A stretch of 64,000 bases of DNA. It comes from Pontibacter sp. FD36 (GTDB taxonomy: Bacteria; Bacteroidota; Bacteroidia; Cytophagales; Hymenobacteraceae). Positions 53,645 through 61,849 of the stretch are shown here, one piece after another. The translations under genes and the position numbers were made by a program. Position 1 is the stretch's first letter; each line of letters starts with the position of its first letter. The DNA is taken from the NCBI RefSeq assembly GCF_015686655.1, contig NZ_JADPMP010000004.1:1-64000 (forward strand), written 5' to 3'. The notes beneath the pieces are model-generated. The model was not told the origin of the DNA, ran no database searches, and saw only the letters and a list, made by a program, of their open reading frames with translations.

Positions 53645-54418
53645 TTATTTTTTCTTTTTGAAGGGATTTATACCTTGACGTTTGCTTGTGAACACTTCGT
53701 TTTTAGGCATCGGGGTATAGAGCAGCTTGACTGATACCACGCCGTAGTGATCTTTTGTGTTCTCTATCCGGGTAACATTGTCGAGATAGTCCGTCGTGGT
53801 GATCTGGTACATCACCTCGGGCGCAATACTGATCTGATCGGAGAAGCGGAAGCGTATACCTCCACCAAAAGGAATTACGCCTGCTATGGCTGGGTATGAC
53901 CTCAGGCGGTCATAAGTAATGTCGGAGTTCGGGACACGGTTGGTCGGGTAAGAACTTGGGGTATAATACACAAATCCAATCCCGCCTTTCACAAACGGCA
54001 CAGCAAAGCGCTTACGGGTAGAGCGGTAGTTGTTAGACCCGGCGTAGCTGTCCATCAGGTTGTATACCAGCATCCCGGATACTTCGATCACCCTGGATTC
54101 AAAAGTGATATTGTCCTGATAGGTTTTCTCGGAGGCGCCTAGTTTGATGTACTCCACCTCACCACTGATGGACCAGAAGGGGTTGTACTTGAAAAGGGCG
54201 CCGATGCTGAAAGCAGGGCCAATGTCATTACAATCATAGCTTCCGCATATATCGCTTTTCACAGCGGCTACACCTGCGCCAGCCTGAATGACCAGTCCGC
54301 GCTCGGGAATCTTACTCACCCCCATGCGGCGTATGACACTGTCCTGCGCCTGGGCGGTAGTGCAAACTGTAAGGGTGATCAAACATAGTAATAGAAGGAA
54401 GTATCTGCTCCTGCTCAT
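53645..54418 (-). CDS. outer-membrane beta-barrel protein
   Basis: A 257-residue protein with a signal peptide ending near TTAQAQ. The mature part has alternating hydrophobic and aromatic residues, for example GLVIQAGAGVAAVKSDICGS and FVKGGIGFVYYTPSSY, typical of Bacteroidetes porin-like or PorT-like barrels. The two Cys in CGSYDCND near residue 58 could form a periplasmic or extracellular disulfide. The C-terminus ends in a basic stretch (INPFKKKK) rather than a terminal aromatic strand, which is unusual for a barrel. Function unknown. Confidence 0.78.
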   Translation of the reverse strand: MSRSRYFLLLLCLITLTVCTTAQAQDSVIRRMGVSKIPERGLVIQAGAGVAAVKSDICGSYDCNDIGPAFSIGALFKYNPFWSISGEVEYIKLGASEKTYQDNITFESRVIEVSGMLVYNLMDSYAGSNNYRSTRKRFAVPFVKGGIGFVYYTPSSYPTNRVPNSDITYDRLRSYPAIAGVIPFGGGIRFRFSDQISIAPEVMYQITTTDYLDNVTRIENTKDHYGVVSVKLLYTPMPKNEVFTSKRQGINPFKKKK

Positions 54419-54624
54419 GCTTCAGACAGGTTTCTCTTTAAGTGTTGTGTGGCATGCAGCCCAGGTATTGGGTGTGGTGAGCCTGCTCCCCCTATCTACG
54501 CATGGCCAAAAGAAAGGATCATTAATTTTTATGAATACATTATAATATAGCCATTATACTATAATACGTGCTATACCTTCCCGATTGGATACAATTAGTT
54601 TAGCAAACCTTAAGATCCAAGGAA

Positions 54625-55545
54625 TTAATTAGTTGTGCGGAGAGCCGGACGCTTCTTGTTCAGTAACTGAACAAAATCGATTACAAGCGCTGCCGCATCC
54701 GGATAAAAAGTGGGATTGATGTTTTCGAAGTCATCCGTGGGCTTGTGGTAGTGCGGATGGTCTTCTACGCCAAAGTAAATGAAAGGAATCTGGCGCTTGT
54801 GGAATTGATAATGATCAGACTGCCTGGTCCAGTCGTTCTGGCCTTGCTCAGGTCGGTCATGGCCTGTTAGCAACTTGGCTTGCGGTCTTGCCTTCACCTG
54901 CTGCAGCAGTGGTAGAAGCGCCGGATAATGGTAGGCGCCACTGGCATACAGTTCCCCTTGTTGGTTCAGGCTGAGCATGTCCATGTTTACATTTAGCTGG
55001 ATCAGGTCGAGTGCAAGCGGTGAATTCTCCAGAAAAGCATTTGCCCCCTGCAGACCCAACTCTTCGCCATCAAGAGCGGCAAAGATCAGCGTATAGTAAG
55101 GTTTGTTCGTTTTGAAATAAGCGACAGCAGCCAGCAAAGCCCCTACCCCGGATGCATTGTCGTCAGCTCCATTGTAGATCTCGTCCTTGCGTACACCCAC
55201 GTGGTCGTAGTGCGCGGTCAGGACAATGGCTTTGTCCGTTTTGCCAGGTATAAAGCCGATCAGGTTCACGGCTTCTTCTACTACGATGCCCCTACCCTCC
55301 AGGCGGAAGGTATGGCGGTAGCTATTGTTATAGGGTTGTAGTCCGAGCTCGTTGAAACGCTTTTCTATATAATCCTGCGCCATCCGGCTGCCTTCGGTGC
55401 CGCTCAGTCGGCCTGCCATCGAGTCGGCAGACAGTATCTGCACGTCACGCAACAGGACTTGCGGATCGAGCACCTGTTTCTGGGCGACTGCAGTCAGCTG
55501 CAGGGCACACATCAGTACAAAAGCGAGGGATAGGCGGCGTTTCAT
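54625..55545 (-). CDS. M28-family zinc metallopeptidase
   Basis: A 306-residue secreted aminopeptidase-type protein from the start MKRRLSLAFVLMCALQLTAV, which gives a signal peptide (ending near AVAQ). Metal-ligand segments of the M28 family are VLTAHYDHVGV near residue 110, YNGADDNASGVGALL near 125, and LIFAALDGEELGLQGA near 155; a further His lies in DHYQFHKRQIPFIYFG near 250. Such enzymes remove N-terminal residues or process small peptides in the periplasm or outside the cell. It stands alone. The substrate is not predicted. Confidence 0.93.
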   Translation of the reverse strand: MKRRLSLAFVLMCALQLTAVAQKQVLDPQVLLRDVQILSADSMAGRLSGTEGSRMAQDYIEKRFNELGLQPYNNSYRHTFRLEGRGIVVEEAVNLIGFIPGKTDKAIVLTAHYDHVGVRKDEIYNGADDNASGVGALLAAVAYFKTNKPYYTLIFAALDGEELGLQGANAFLENSPLALDLIQLNVNMDMLSLNQQGELYASGAYHYPALLPLLQQVKARPQAKLLTGHDRPEQGQNDWTRQSDHYQFHKRQIPFIYFGVEDHPHYHKPTDDFENINPTFYPDAAALVIDFVQLLNKKRPALRTTN

Positions 55546-55600
55546 AAGTTTTATTTTAGGCGAAATTAGCATAAATACGCTAACCCGCCCTCAAAATATA

Positions 55601-55810
55601 TTAGCCGTTCGCGACAGGCCAGTTGATCCAGCTTTTCTGGCGTGCAGTGGCTTTCTTCTGCTGGTCGGCCACACGGCGCTCTACCTCTTGCGTGTAGCTA
55701 CCGTCTTTTTCAAAGACCTCGCCTTTCAGCACCCATCCTGTTTTTACATAGTCCTGCACTCTTGTTACAAGTGCCTGCAAGTCGTTTGCTACGATTACGT
55801 CGAATTCCAT
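55601..55810 (-). CDS. small DUF1737-like protein
   Basis: A 69-residue protein. The first 50 residues (MEFDVIVANDLQALVTRVQD then GWVLKGEVFEKDGSYTQEVE) resemble the DUF1737 family, small proteins with a conserved GW-x-L-x-G core. Function is unknown. The alternative plus-strand frame across this region has no recognisable domain and is not preferred. The gene lies about 55 bases upstream of the M28 gene start in the same direction. Confidence 0.65.
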   Translation of the reverse strand: MEFDVIVANDLQALVTRVQDYVKTGWVLKGEVFEKDGSYTQEVERRVADQQKKATARQKSWINWPVANG

Positions 55811-55972
55811 GTTCGTTCCTGTTTTAAATGGTCTTACAAATGGTTATCAGATGGTATTTAAACAAGGAGCGTGCCACATACGTTCACTGACTATAAATGT
55901 TACAACAATTTTAAAACAAACTGCATAACCTTACACAAAGGGCTCCAGGAGCGCCCCCAAAGGCCTAAAAAC

Positions 55973-56004
55973 AAAACGGGCCGGTATAAAAACCGGCCCG
56001 TTTT
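55973..56004. terminator. terminator after the LEA-like lipoprotein gene
   Basis: A 13-bp perfect stem (55973-55985 with 55992-56004) including A/T ends, with a 6-nt loop, lies 22 bases beyond the leftward lipoprotein stop codon. Confidence 0.9.
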
Positions 56005-56025
56005 ACTATCGCAACTAATTGTATT

Positions 56026-56616
56026 TTAGTTTCTTACATTGATAAAAGAAGGCACTTCTACTGGTCCCACCGATGTCTGAATGGTCGGCTTGATCTGTAG
56101 CACCAAATCTGGTCGGCTGGTGCCGTCTGTCTTGGTGAGCATGGTAACTAGGCGCAGCAAATTGTTATACCCTGGCCTGCCGTTTTCCTCGGCTATCCGG
56201 ATAGGCGTACGCACGTTGATGGTGTTGAGTCCGTGACGGAGCTCCACCGGCTCGTCTACTATGCCGCTCAGGGTTTGCTTGCCGTCAAGCAGTAGCTGCC
56301 ATTTCAGCTTGGTCACGGTCATGCTGCGCTCCTGGTTTGCTTCGTCCAGTTCTACATTCAGTCCCAGGCTGGAGTAGGCGGACAGGTTATTGTCAGAGAA
56401 GGCCGTAAAAAGCAGCGCCGCTTCTCCGAGAGAAAAGTCCTCCGGCCGCTTTTTATTCAGCACATTCACGCCATTGAGCTTCACTTCATTTATACCTGAC
56501 AAGCTATACTTTGCTTCCTTGAAAGCATCCACGTCGCTCTTGGTGCCGCACGAGAATGCGAAAAAGGCTATACCTAGCAGCAGAGCGAAACTTAAGAGAT
56601 TTGTTTTTTTGATCAT
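56026..56616 (-). CDS. LEA-like lipoprotein (paralogue 1)
   Basis: A 196-residue lipoprotein with the lipobox FSC (Cys about 23) followed by GTKSDVDAFKEAKYSLSGIN. The body is beta-rich with LKLNGVNVL-type and LLRLVTMLTK-type strands and a C-terminal TIQTSVGPVEVPSFINV, as in LEA14/WHy-like domains; that family call is tentative. It is clearly paralogous to the gene at 60006-60617, sharing FxEAKYSL, ITRxKWxLxxDGxxxLxG and KPTIxTxVGxxExPxxI patterns. It follows the GIN-domain gene by 14 bases in the same direction. Function unknown; an outer-membrane or periplasmic location is likely. Confidence 0.78.
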   Translation of the reverse strand: MIKKTNLLSFALLLGIAFFAFSCGTKSDVDAFKEAKYSLSGINEVKLNGVNVLNKKRPEDFSLGEAALLFTAFSDNNLSAYSSLGLNVELDEANQERSMTVTKLKWQLLLDGKQTLSGIVDEPVELRHGLNTINVRTPIRIAEENGRPGYNNLLRLVTMLTKTDGTSRPDLVLQIKPTIQTSVGPVEVPSFINVRN

Positions 56617-56630
56617 TTGCTTTGTTATGC

Positions 56631-57353
56631 TCAGCGCTTTATCACTTTGCCTGAGCCTGAAATAGTTGAATTAATAGTCGGATTTCCCTGGTAGTACACA
56701 TTACCGCTTCCACTGATCGTAACGGCCAGTTCATTGGCGGCATGCACTTCCACACTGCCCGAGCCACTCAACACCACACCGGCATTCTCGCTGCTCAGAC
56801 CAAAAGATTTTATGCTTCCCGAACCAGAAAGATTAATCTCCTCTACCTCAGCCGCACCTACCAGATCAATCTTACCTGAACCAGTGAGTCTGCTGCTTAC
56901 TTTTGTGGCTGATACATTGATCCAGAGATAACCTGATCCGTCCAGCACTGCCCGGAAGTTATCTGTTTCGAATTCATCCTGCAACTCTATACGGCCTGAC
57001 CCGATCATTTCGGCACTGTTCAGCTCCGGCACGGTCATGTGTACTTCAACGGTCTTGTGGCTGCGCAGACACCTGTCAAAGCTGAGGTCCCACACTCCGT
57101 TGGCTACATTGGTGTTGATCGCGTCCAGTACGTTAGGCTGCGCTCTGACCTCGATGCGCTGCGTAGCTCCCCGTCTAACAAATACACGGGTATCACCGTT
57201 CACTCGCAGCCCGTTGACCGCGTCCAGGTTAAACTCCCGGCTCTCCACATCCCCTCTTCCCCTGATACAATCCACCTCATCACCACAGGAAACAAGCAAG
57301 AGAGTGGGCAGGATGAGCAAGAGCATCCGGCATGCAAAATTAGTAAATTTCAT
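56631..57353 (-). CDS. GIN-domain (DUF2807) putative adhesin
   Basis: A 240-residue exported protein. A lipobox-like signal ends in LVSCGDE (Cys about 22). The body repeats short GSG-containing strands (IGSGRIEL, LDGSGYLW, LTGSGKIDL, LSGSGSIKS, LSGSGSVEV, ISGSGNVYY, ISGSGKVI), the mark of the head-GIN/DUF2807 beta-helical fold. Family members are called putative auto-transporter adhesins, but the role is not proven. The stop codon is 14 bases upstream of the LEA-like lipoprotein gene, suggesting co-transcription. Confidence 0.88.
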   Translation of the reverse strand: MKFTNFACRMLLLILPTLLLVSCGDEVDCIRGRGDVESREFNLDAVNGLRVNGDTRVFVRRGATQRIEVRAQPNVLDAINTNVANGVWDLSFDRCLRSHKTVEVHMTVPELNSAEMIGSGRIELQDEFETDNFRAVLDGSGYLWINVSATKVSSRLTGSGKIDLVGAAEVEEINLSGSGSIKSFGLSSENAGVVLSGSGSVEVHAANELAVTISGSGNVYYQGNPTINSTISGSGKVIKR

Positions 57354-57457
57354 AGTTTTATTTAGCTTAATTAACGCTGCAAGTTACATAATCCTGCTCC
57401 AGCTGCATAAAACTGACGAATCCGTCTGCTCAATATTTTGGGGCCATTACTAATTTT

Positions 57458-58375
57458 TTAGCTGAAATGACCGACTCTTTGCCCCCGCTGGTTTACCAGT
57501 ACCCCATTATCGGTTACGAACAAGCCCTGCAGGTATTCGCTCTCGAAGTAGAAAGGGTAATCGCGGTTGTTGGTGCGGGCCAGCTTACCAATGATGCGGG
57601 CACCTCGCTCGGTCATGTGCACCAGTTGCAATCTCGTGGTCAGGAAAAACTGCTCGTCAGGCGCATTGTTAAAGACCACTTTGCGAAGTACCAGTCGGCT
57701 ATCCAGTCCCTGCGAGGCTGTGTTGGTTCTAACTGGCTGCTGGCGCAGTTGCTCCCTTGCCTGCTGGGGTGGCTGGCTGTTGCCGGCCATGCCCTGGGAC
57801 TCCCGCTGATGGCCGTTTGTACTCGCCAGCAGCTGCGCATCGGCATTGCCCCAGCCTTTGCTGATAGCCGCCAACCGGTAGCTGCGGCCCGGATGCGTGG
57901 CAGAGCTTCTTTCATCAGACAACACCTTCATGGCAGCCTGCGCCTCCTCCAAACTAGCTCCCATCTTGCGAAGCACAAAGCCGGAAAACTCGTCCGCCTC
58001 CAGTTCATCAGCGTGGTTGCTGCCCTGCCGCGACAAGGTATGGCCGTTGAGGTGATGCCCGATCTCGTGCGCCAAGATGCTCACGCCCGCCCAGTCGGTA
58101 TGCACGGCATTGTTGATGGCATCCAGGAAATGTTCGTTATAAAGAATGTAGCGTTTGCCATTGTAGATTACAGCAGCGGCATTCTCGATATTGGCAGAAC
58201 GCACCTCAAAGCGTGGCTTGAGCCCGATCACGTCAATGATCTCACCGATCACATCACGGGGCGCGGCTTTGGTAGCGGCATAAGGCTCCGGACCAGGCGC
58301 TGTTTCTGCCACTGCTGCCAGCAACGGAGTCAGGGCCAGCAGCAAGGCCAGGCTTATTCTATTCAATCGATTCAT
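57458..58375 (-). CDS. M48-like membrane or secreted metalloprotease
   Basis: A 305-residue protein from the start MNRLNRISLALLLALTPLLA, which gives a signal peptide; the frame extends 42 codons upstream, but only this start yields one. The zinc motif is ILAHEIGHHLNGHTL near residue 105 and the third ligand is likely in DELEADEFSGFVLRKMGA near 130, as in M48-type proteases. Residues about 190-305 form an extra C-terminal domain. A periplasmic protease role, perhaps in quality control, is plausible. The plus-strand open frame across the same region has no domain match and is taken as non-coding. Confidence 0.82.
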   Translation of the reverse strand: MNRLNRISLALLLALTPLLAAVAETAPGPEPYAATKAAPRDVIGEIIDVIGLKPRFEVRSANIENAAAVIYNGKRYILYNEHFLDAINNAVHTDWAGVSILAHEIGHHLNGHTLSRQGSNHADELEADEFSGFVLRKMGASLEEAQAAMKVLSDERSSATHPGRSYRLAAISKGWGNADAQLLASTNGHQRESQGMAGNSQPPQQAREQLRQQPVRTNTASQGLDSRLVLRKVVFNNAPDEQFFLTTRLQLVHMTERGARIIGKLARTNNRDYPFYFESEYLQGLFVTDNGVLVNQRGQRVGHFS

Positions 58376-58501
58376 ATTTTTTCCCTTTCTGTAGATGGAT
58401 GAACACAGCATATCTAAAACGAAAAATGGGCAGAAGCTGGTATACCCTTCCATGCAAGTACTTTGCCAGACTTGAGTGTTACGGTCCTCCAAAAAGGGCA
58501 T

Positions 58502-58533
58502 TTTGGCAGCTGCATGAATTATTCCTAATTTTA
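58502..58533 (+). promoter_or_regulatory. candidate promoter of the symporter gene
   Basis: TTTG (58502-58505), a 20-bp spacer and TAATTTTA (58526-58533) match the Bacteroidetes promoter with one deviation in the -7 element. The ATG is 19 bases downstream, giving a short leader. Confidence 0.5.
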
Positions 58534-58551
58534 CCCGACTGATTTAGAGGC

Positions 58552-59967
58552 ATGCTGCTAATATTTGTGATCCTTTACCTGCTCTTCAACATGGGGGTGG
58601 GCTTCTGGGCATCAAGACGGGTACACAATACCAGCGATTTCCTACTGGCAGGCAGGAGTCTGCCTTTCTATATTTCTACTGCTGTGGTGTTTGCCACCTG
58701 GTTTGGCTCCGAAACCCTGCTGGGCGCTTCCTCGGAATTTGCATCACACGGACTGCTGGGCGTAATTGAAGACCCCTTTGGTGCTGCGCTTTGCCTGGTG
58801 CTGGTTGGCCTCTTCTTCGCAAAAAAACTCTACCGCCTCAACCTGCTCACCATTGGCGACTACTACCGCATCCGCTTCAACCGCACCACCGAGCAGATCG
58901 CCGCTTTCTTTATGGTCATCTCCTACTTCGGATGGATTGCGGCGCAGATGGTCGCCCTGGGCATTGTGATGAACCAGGTGTTCGGGGTTTCCACAGCCGC
59001 AGGCATTATCATTGGCAGTATGATCGTGGTCGGCTATACTTACATGGGTGGTATGTGGTCGGTTTCGATCACTGACTTCGTACAGACTGTGATGATCATC
59101 GGGGGACTTATCTTCATTACTTATACCTTGCTGCAGCACATGCCGCTGGAGCAGATCACGGCTACCCTGCCCGACGGCTTCTTCCGGATGACACCCCCTG
59201 ACCGAAGCCCTACTTCCTGGCTTAACTATATTGCCCTCTGGATCACGATCGGGCTTGGCTCTATTCCGCAGCAGGATGTGTTCCAAAGGGTGATGTCGGC
59301 AAAGTCGGAGAAAGTGGCGGTGGCTGCTTCGCTGGGCGCCGGTCTGCTATACCTGACGGTGGCTTTTATGCCGCTGCTGCTGGCTCTCTACGCCCGCACA
59401 CTGCATCCTGAACTGCTGCAGGAAGACGCCCAACTGCTTGTTCCCGGCCTGATCATGGGGCTGGACTCCATGCTGATCAAGGTGCTCTTTTTCGGAGCGC
59501 TGATCTCGGCCATCATCAGCACAGCCAGTGGCGGTATTCTGGCCCCGGCTGCTGTGCTGAGTGAGAACATGCTGCGCCCGCTACTCGGCCAGCGAAGCGA
59601 CAAGCAAATGCTGTTGCTGTCGCGCATCAGCGTGCTCGTGGTAGCGGCTGTCTCGCTGGGAATGGCGCTGCTGCGCAGCAACATTTATGAACTGGTGAGC
59701 GAATCATCCGCCCTGAGTCTGGTCTCGCTGTTTGTGCCGCTGGTAGCAGGCCTGTATTGGAAACGCACCTCTGCGCTGGCTGCCAATGTGTCTATCCTCA
59801 CAGGTATGGCCGGCTGGTTGCTTTGCCTATACCTGCAAACGACCGTCAACCCGATGCTCTATGGACTGGGTGCCAGCATAGCCGGATTGCTCTTCGGCCA
59901 ATTGATATCCCATCTGCGGGCTGAACCTATACCTGCTGAACCATTGGCCATAAAAAAGCAGGTATAG
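58552..59967 (+). CDS. sodium:solute symporter family transporter
   Basis: A 471-residue polytopic membrane protein with about 13 helices of the SSS family. Family features are NTSDFLLAGRSLPFYIS near residues 24-40, ATWFGSETLLGASSEF near 48, MGGMWSVSITDFVQTVMIIGG near 160 and SISTIS-type positions replaced here by ALISAIISTASGGILAPAAV near 318. These proteins couple inward Na+ flow to uptake of a solute such as proline, sugar or pantothenate; the substrate cannot be read here. The last codons overlap an AGGTATA-based hairpin. It diverges from the M48-like gene. Confidence 0.92.
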   Translation: MLLIFVILYLLFNMGVGFWASRRVHNTSDFLLAGRSLPFYISTAVVFATWFGSETLLGASSEFASHGLLGVIEDPFGAALCLVLVGLFFAKKLYRLNLLTIGDYYRIRFNRTTEQIAAFFMVISYFGWIAAQMVALGIVMNQVFGVSTAAGIIIGSMIVVGYTYMGGMWSVSITDFVQTVMIIGGLIFITYTLLQHMPLEQITATLPDGFFRMTPPDRSPTSWLNYIALWITIGLGSIPQQDVFQRVMSAKSEKVAVAASLGAGLLYLTVAFMPLLLALYARTLHPELLQEDAQLLVPGLIMGLDSMLIKVLFFGALISAIISTASGGILAPAAVLSENMLRPLLGQRSDKQMLLLSRISVLVVAAVSLGMALLRSNIYELVSESSALSLVSLFVPLVAGLYWKRTSALAANVSILTGMAGWLLCLYLQTTVNPMLYGLGASIAGLLFGQLISHLRAEPIPAEPLAIKKQV

Positions 59968-59986
59968 CCCAAAGGCCATACCTGCT
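59957..59986. repeat. AGGTATA-based inverted repeat at the symporter gene end
   Basis: A 9-bp perfect inverted repeat (59957-59965 with 59978-59986, AGCAGGTAT/ATACCTGCT) can extend through GCC/GGC pairs. It covers the symporter stop codon and may act as a weak terminator between convergent genes. Confidence 0.5.
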
Positions 59987-60005
59987 ATACCTATCGCTCT
60001 ATACC

Positions 60006-60617
60006 TTATTTAAAAAAAGCCACTATACCGGTCGGTTTGGTCACGGTGATATACGCGGGCGACTCTATGTTTCCTACCGGTGTTTTGATCGTCGGCTTGA
60101 TCTTGAGCGTCACATGCTCCCGGATATCCGTACGCTGTCCCAGCAGAGTAATCAACCTGGACAGGCCTGTGTAGTTGGGCAAATCTCCATCCGAAACCAA
60201 GCCTACGGGTGTCGCGATCGGCAGCAGGTTCAGGCCCTCCTGCAGCTCCATGGTTTCCTCGATAACACCTGTCAAAGCCTCTTCGCCATCCACTTCCAAC
60301 AGCCATTTCATGCGCGTGATGGTCAGGTGACGTGCTTCCTCGCTTTGCTCCTGCAGCGTGACGTGCAGGGCCAGCGTTGAACTAAACTCCAGCGAGTTAC
60401 TGGTCACGGTAGCCAACAGGCTGTCGCGCTCTTCGTGCGAAAAGCCACGGCGCTCCTGTATGCGCTGCTCTACATCGATCCCGTTGAGCTTTATGTCCCG
60501 TACGCTTTGCAGGCTGTACTTTGCTTCTGTAAAGGCTTTTATATCCTGCGCCTGCTTACAGGAATAGATGACCATTGCCAGCATCAGCAGCAAGGCCATG
60601 CTCCATATCTTATTCAT
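60006..60617 (-). CDS. LEA-like lipoprotein (paralogue 2)
   Basis: A 203-residue lipoprotein with the lipobox YSC (Cys about 20), then KQAQDIKAFTEAKYSLQSV. The body matches the lipoprotein at 56026-56616 along its length, including LNGIDV/LNGVNV, ITRMKWLLEVDGEEALTGVI and LKIKPTIKTPVGNIESPAYITV. The fold seems LEA14/WHy-like but this is tentative. The two copies flank the GIN-domain, protease and symporter genes about 3.5 kb apart, and divergence is enough to suggest an old duplication. Function unknown. Confidence 0.76.
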   Translation of the reverse strand: MNKIWSMALLLMLAMVIYSCKQAQDIKAFTEAKYSLQSVRDIKLNGIDVEQRIQERRGFSHEERDSLLATVTSNSLEFSSTLALHVTLQEQSEEARHLTITRMKWLLEVDGEEALTGVIEETMELQEGLNLLPIATPVGLVSDGDLPNYTGLSRLITLLGQRTDIREHVTLKIKPTIKTPVGNIESPAYITVTKPTGIVAFFK

Positions 60618-60738
60618 GCTAAGATGTCCTAAATATTATCTGCTTCAGATAACGCTCACGGTTGCCTAAAGTGTTTCAAACGAAGCTTTTATAATACTAA
60701 TTTAGTAAAGTTGATGAAAAATTAAAGCTTCTATACAT

Positions 60739-60775
60739 AAAAACCAGGTATAGCCTCGCTGCTATACCTGGTTTT
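60739..60775 (-). terminator. terminator of the SRPBCC gene
   Basis: A 15-bp perfect stem (60740-60754 with 60761-60775) with a 6-nt loop and A/T ends lies 30 bases beyond the leftward SRPBCC stop codon. The stem contains one AGGTATAG and its complement. Confidence 0.85.
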
Positions 60776-60804
60776 ACTTATGATTTACCCAGTGTTGCTA
60801 TATC

Positions 60805-61554
60805 CTAGTTGGCTCCAAGCGGCTGTTTAGGCTTGTGCACGTCCTGCCCTGTCTCCATAAATCGCTTGAAGTAGCGCAGATCGTTCTCCACCATTTTCTT
60901 AAGCATCGGGTTGAGCATCTTCGCAGCCAGTCCGCCCACCGACCCTGCCGGCGGGCTATAAGAAATCACGGCCTGCACAATAGTCCCCTGCCCATCAGGG
61001 GAGTCAGAAAAGCGCACTTCACCGGCATTGTCAAGTTCCGAGTTTGGCAGGGAGCGCCAGGCAATCAGTTCGTTTTCTTTCTCATTGATGATATCCGCAT
61101 CCCATTCAATGGTGCCGACACCACCCGGAATTTTGGCTACCCAGTGTGAGCGCTGCGGACCGTTGGACTGTACGCTTTCCAGATGCTCCATGAACTTGGG
61201 CAGGTTTTCGAGCATGCGCCAGAACTGGAAAACCTCTGAGCGCGGACGCTGCACTGTGATGGTCTTGATGATGTCCACTGAAATGTCCTCGTTTTCAGCA
61301 GTATCACGGCCTATCATTTGGTTCATAGGGCAGTAACCGGTAAAGCCTCTGAAAAGCAGCAGCCCCCCCGCCAGCGTGGACAGCAAACCGGCAGTTCCTG
61401 ACTGTCGCAGCCCCACAAGGGCCAGTGCCGCTCCACCCACTGCCGAGAGCACACGCTCCGGCCGGCTCACATTGATATGGCTCGACCCGGAAGCAGGTGG
61501 AAAAATATGCTCCGTGTGAAGCATTTTGGAGTAATTAGGTTTGTATGTATCCAT
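60805..61554 (-). CDS. SRPBCC-family protein with DUF2892-like membrane segment
   Basis: A 249-residue protein. Residues about 25-70 contain two short hydrophobic helices and a CPMNQMIG segment resembling the DUF2892/YgaP-like inner-membrane region. Residues about 90-230 form an SRPBCC (START/cyclase-like) domain with ITVQRPRSEVFQFWRMLENL, IPGGVGTIEWDADI and VQAVISYSPPAG. Such fusions may bind a hydrophobic ligand at the membrane. No operon partner is evident. Function unknown. Confidence 0.85.
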   Translation of the reverse strand: MDTYKPNYSKMLHTEHIFPPASGSSHINVSRPERVLSAVGGAALALVGLRQSGTAGLLSTLAGGLLLFRGFTGYCPMNQMIGRDTAENEDISVDIIKTITVQRPRSEVFQFWRMLENLPKFMEHLESVQSNGPQRSHWVAKIPGGVGTIEWDADIINEKENELIAWRSLPNSELDNAGEVRFSDSPDGQGTIVQAVISYSPPAGSVGGLAAKMLNPMLKKMVENDLRYFKRFMETGQDVHKPKQPLGAN

Positions 61555-61849
61555 AGTTTATTTGTTTTGTTCTATTCTGTTTTAATGGATACGTGCTTTA
61601 GGGCTATTATAGTTGCTGTGCTTGTGCTCCCGTGTGGTTTGGTAGTATCTCGTCACACAAATGAGACCCTCCACACTCTTAATATTATCATACACTGAAA
61701 GTTATATCTTATCCTCAAATTAAACATCCCATAAACGTATACCTTATATACCCCTCCTTATAGGATCTTACCAGAGATCTGCTTCCTGATCAGTGCCATG
61801 GCATTGTTCTCCTGCTACAGCTGTATTCCAAGCTTTTACTTCTTCTCTA

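Noticed and set aside
55397..55861. Plus-strand frame across the M28 gene start and the DUF1737-like gene
   Set aside because: Low-complexity translation, no family features, and overlap with two better minus-strand genes.
57467..58402. Long plus-strand open frame (311 codons) opposite the M48-like protease gene
   Set aside because: It has no signal peptide, domain or motif. The minus-strand frame has a signal peptide, HEIGHH zinc motif and coherent family features.
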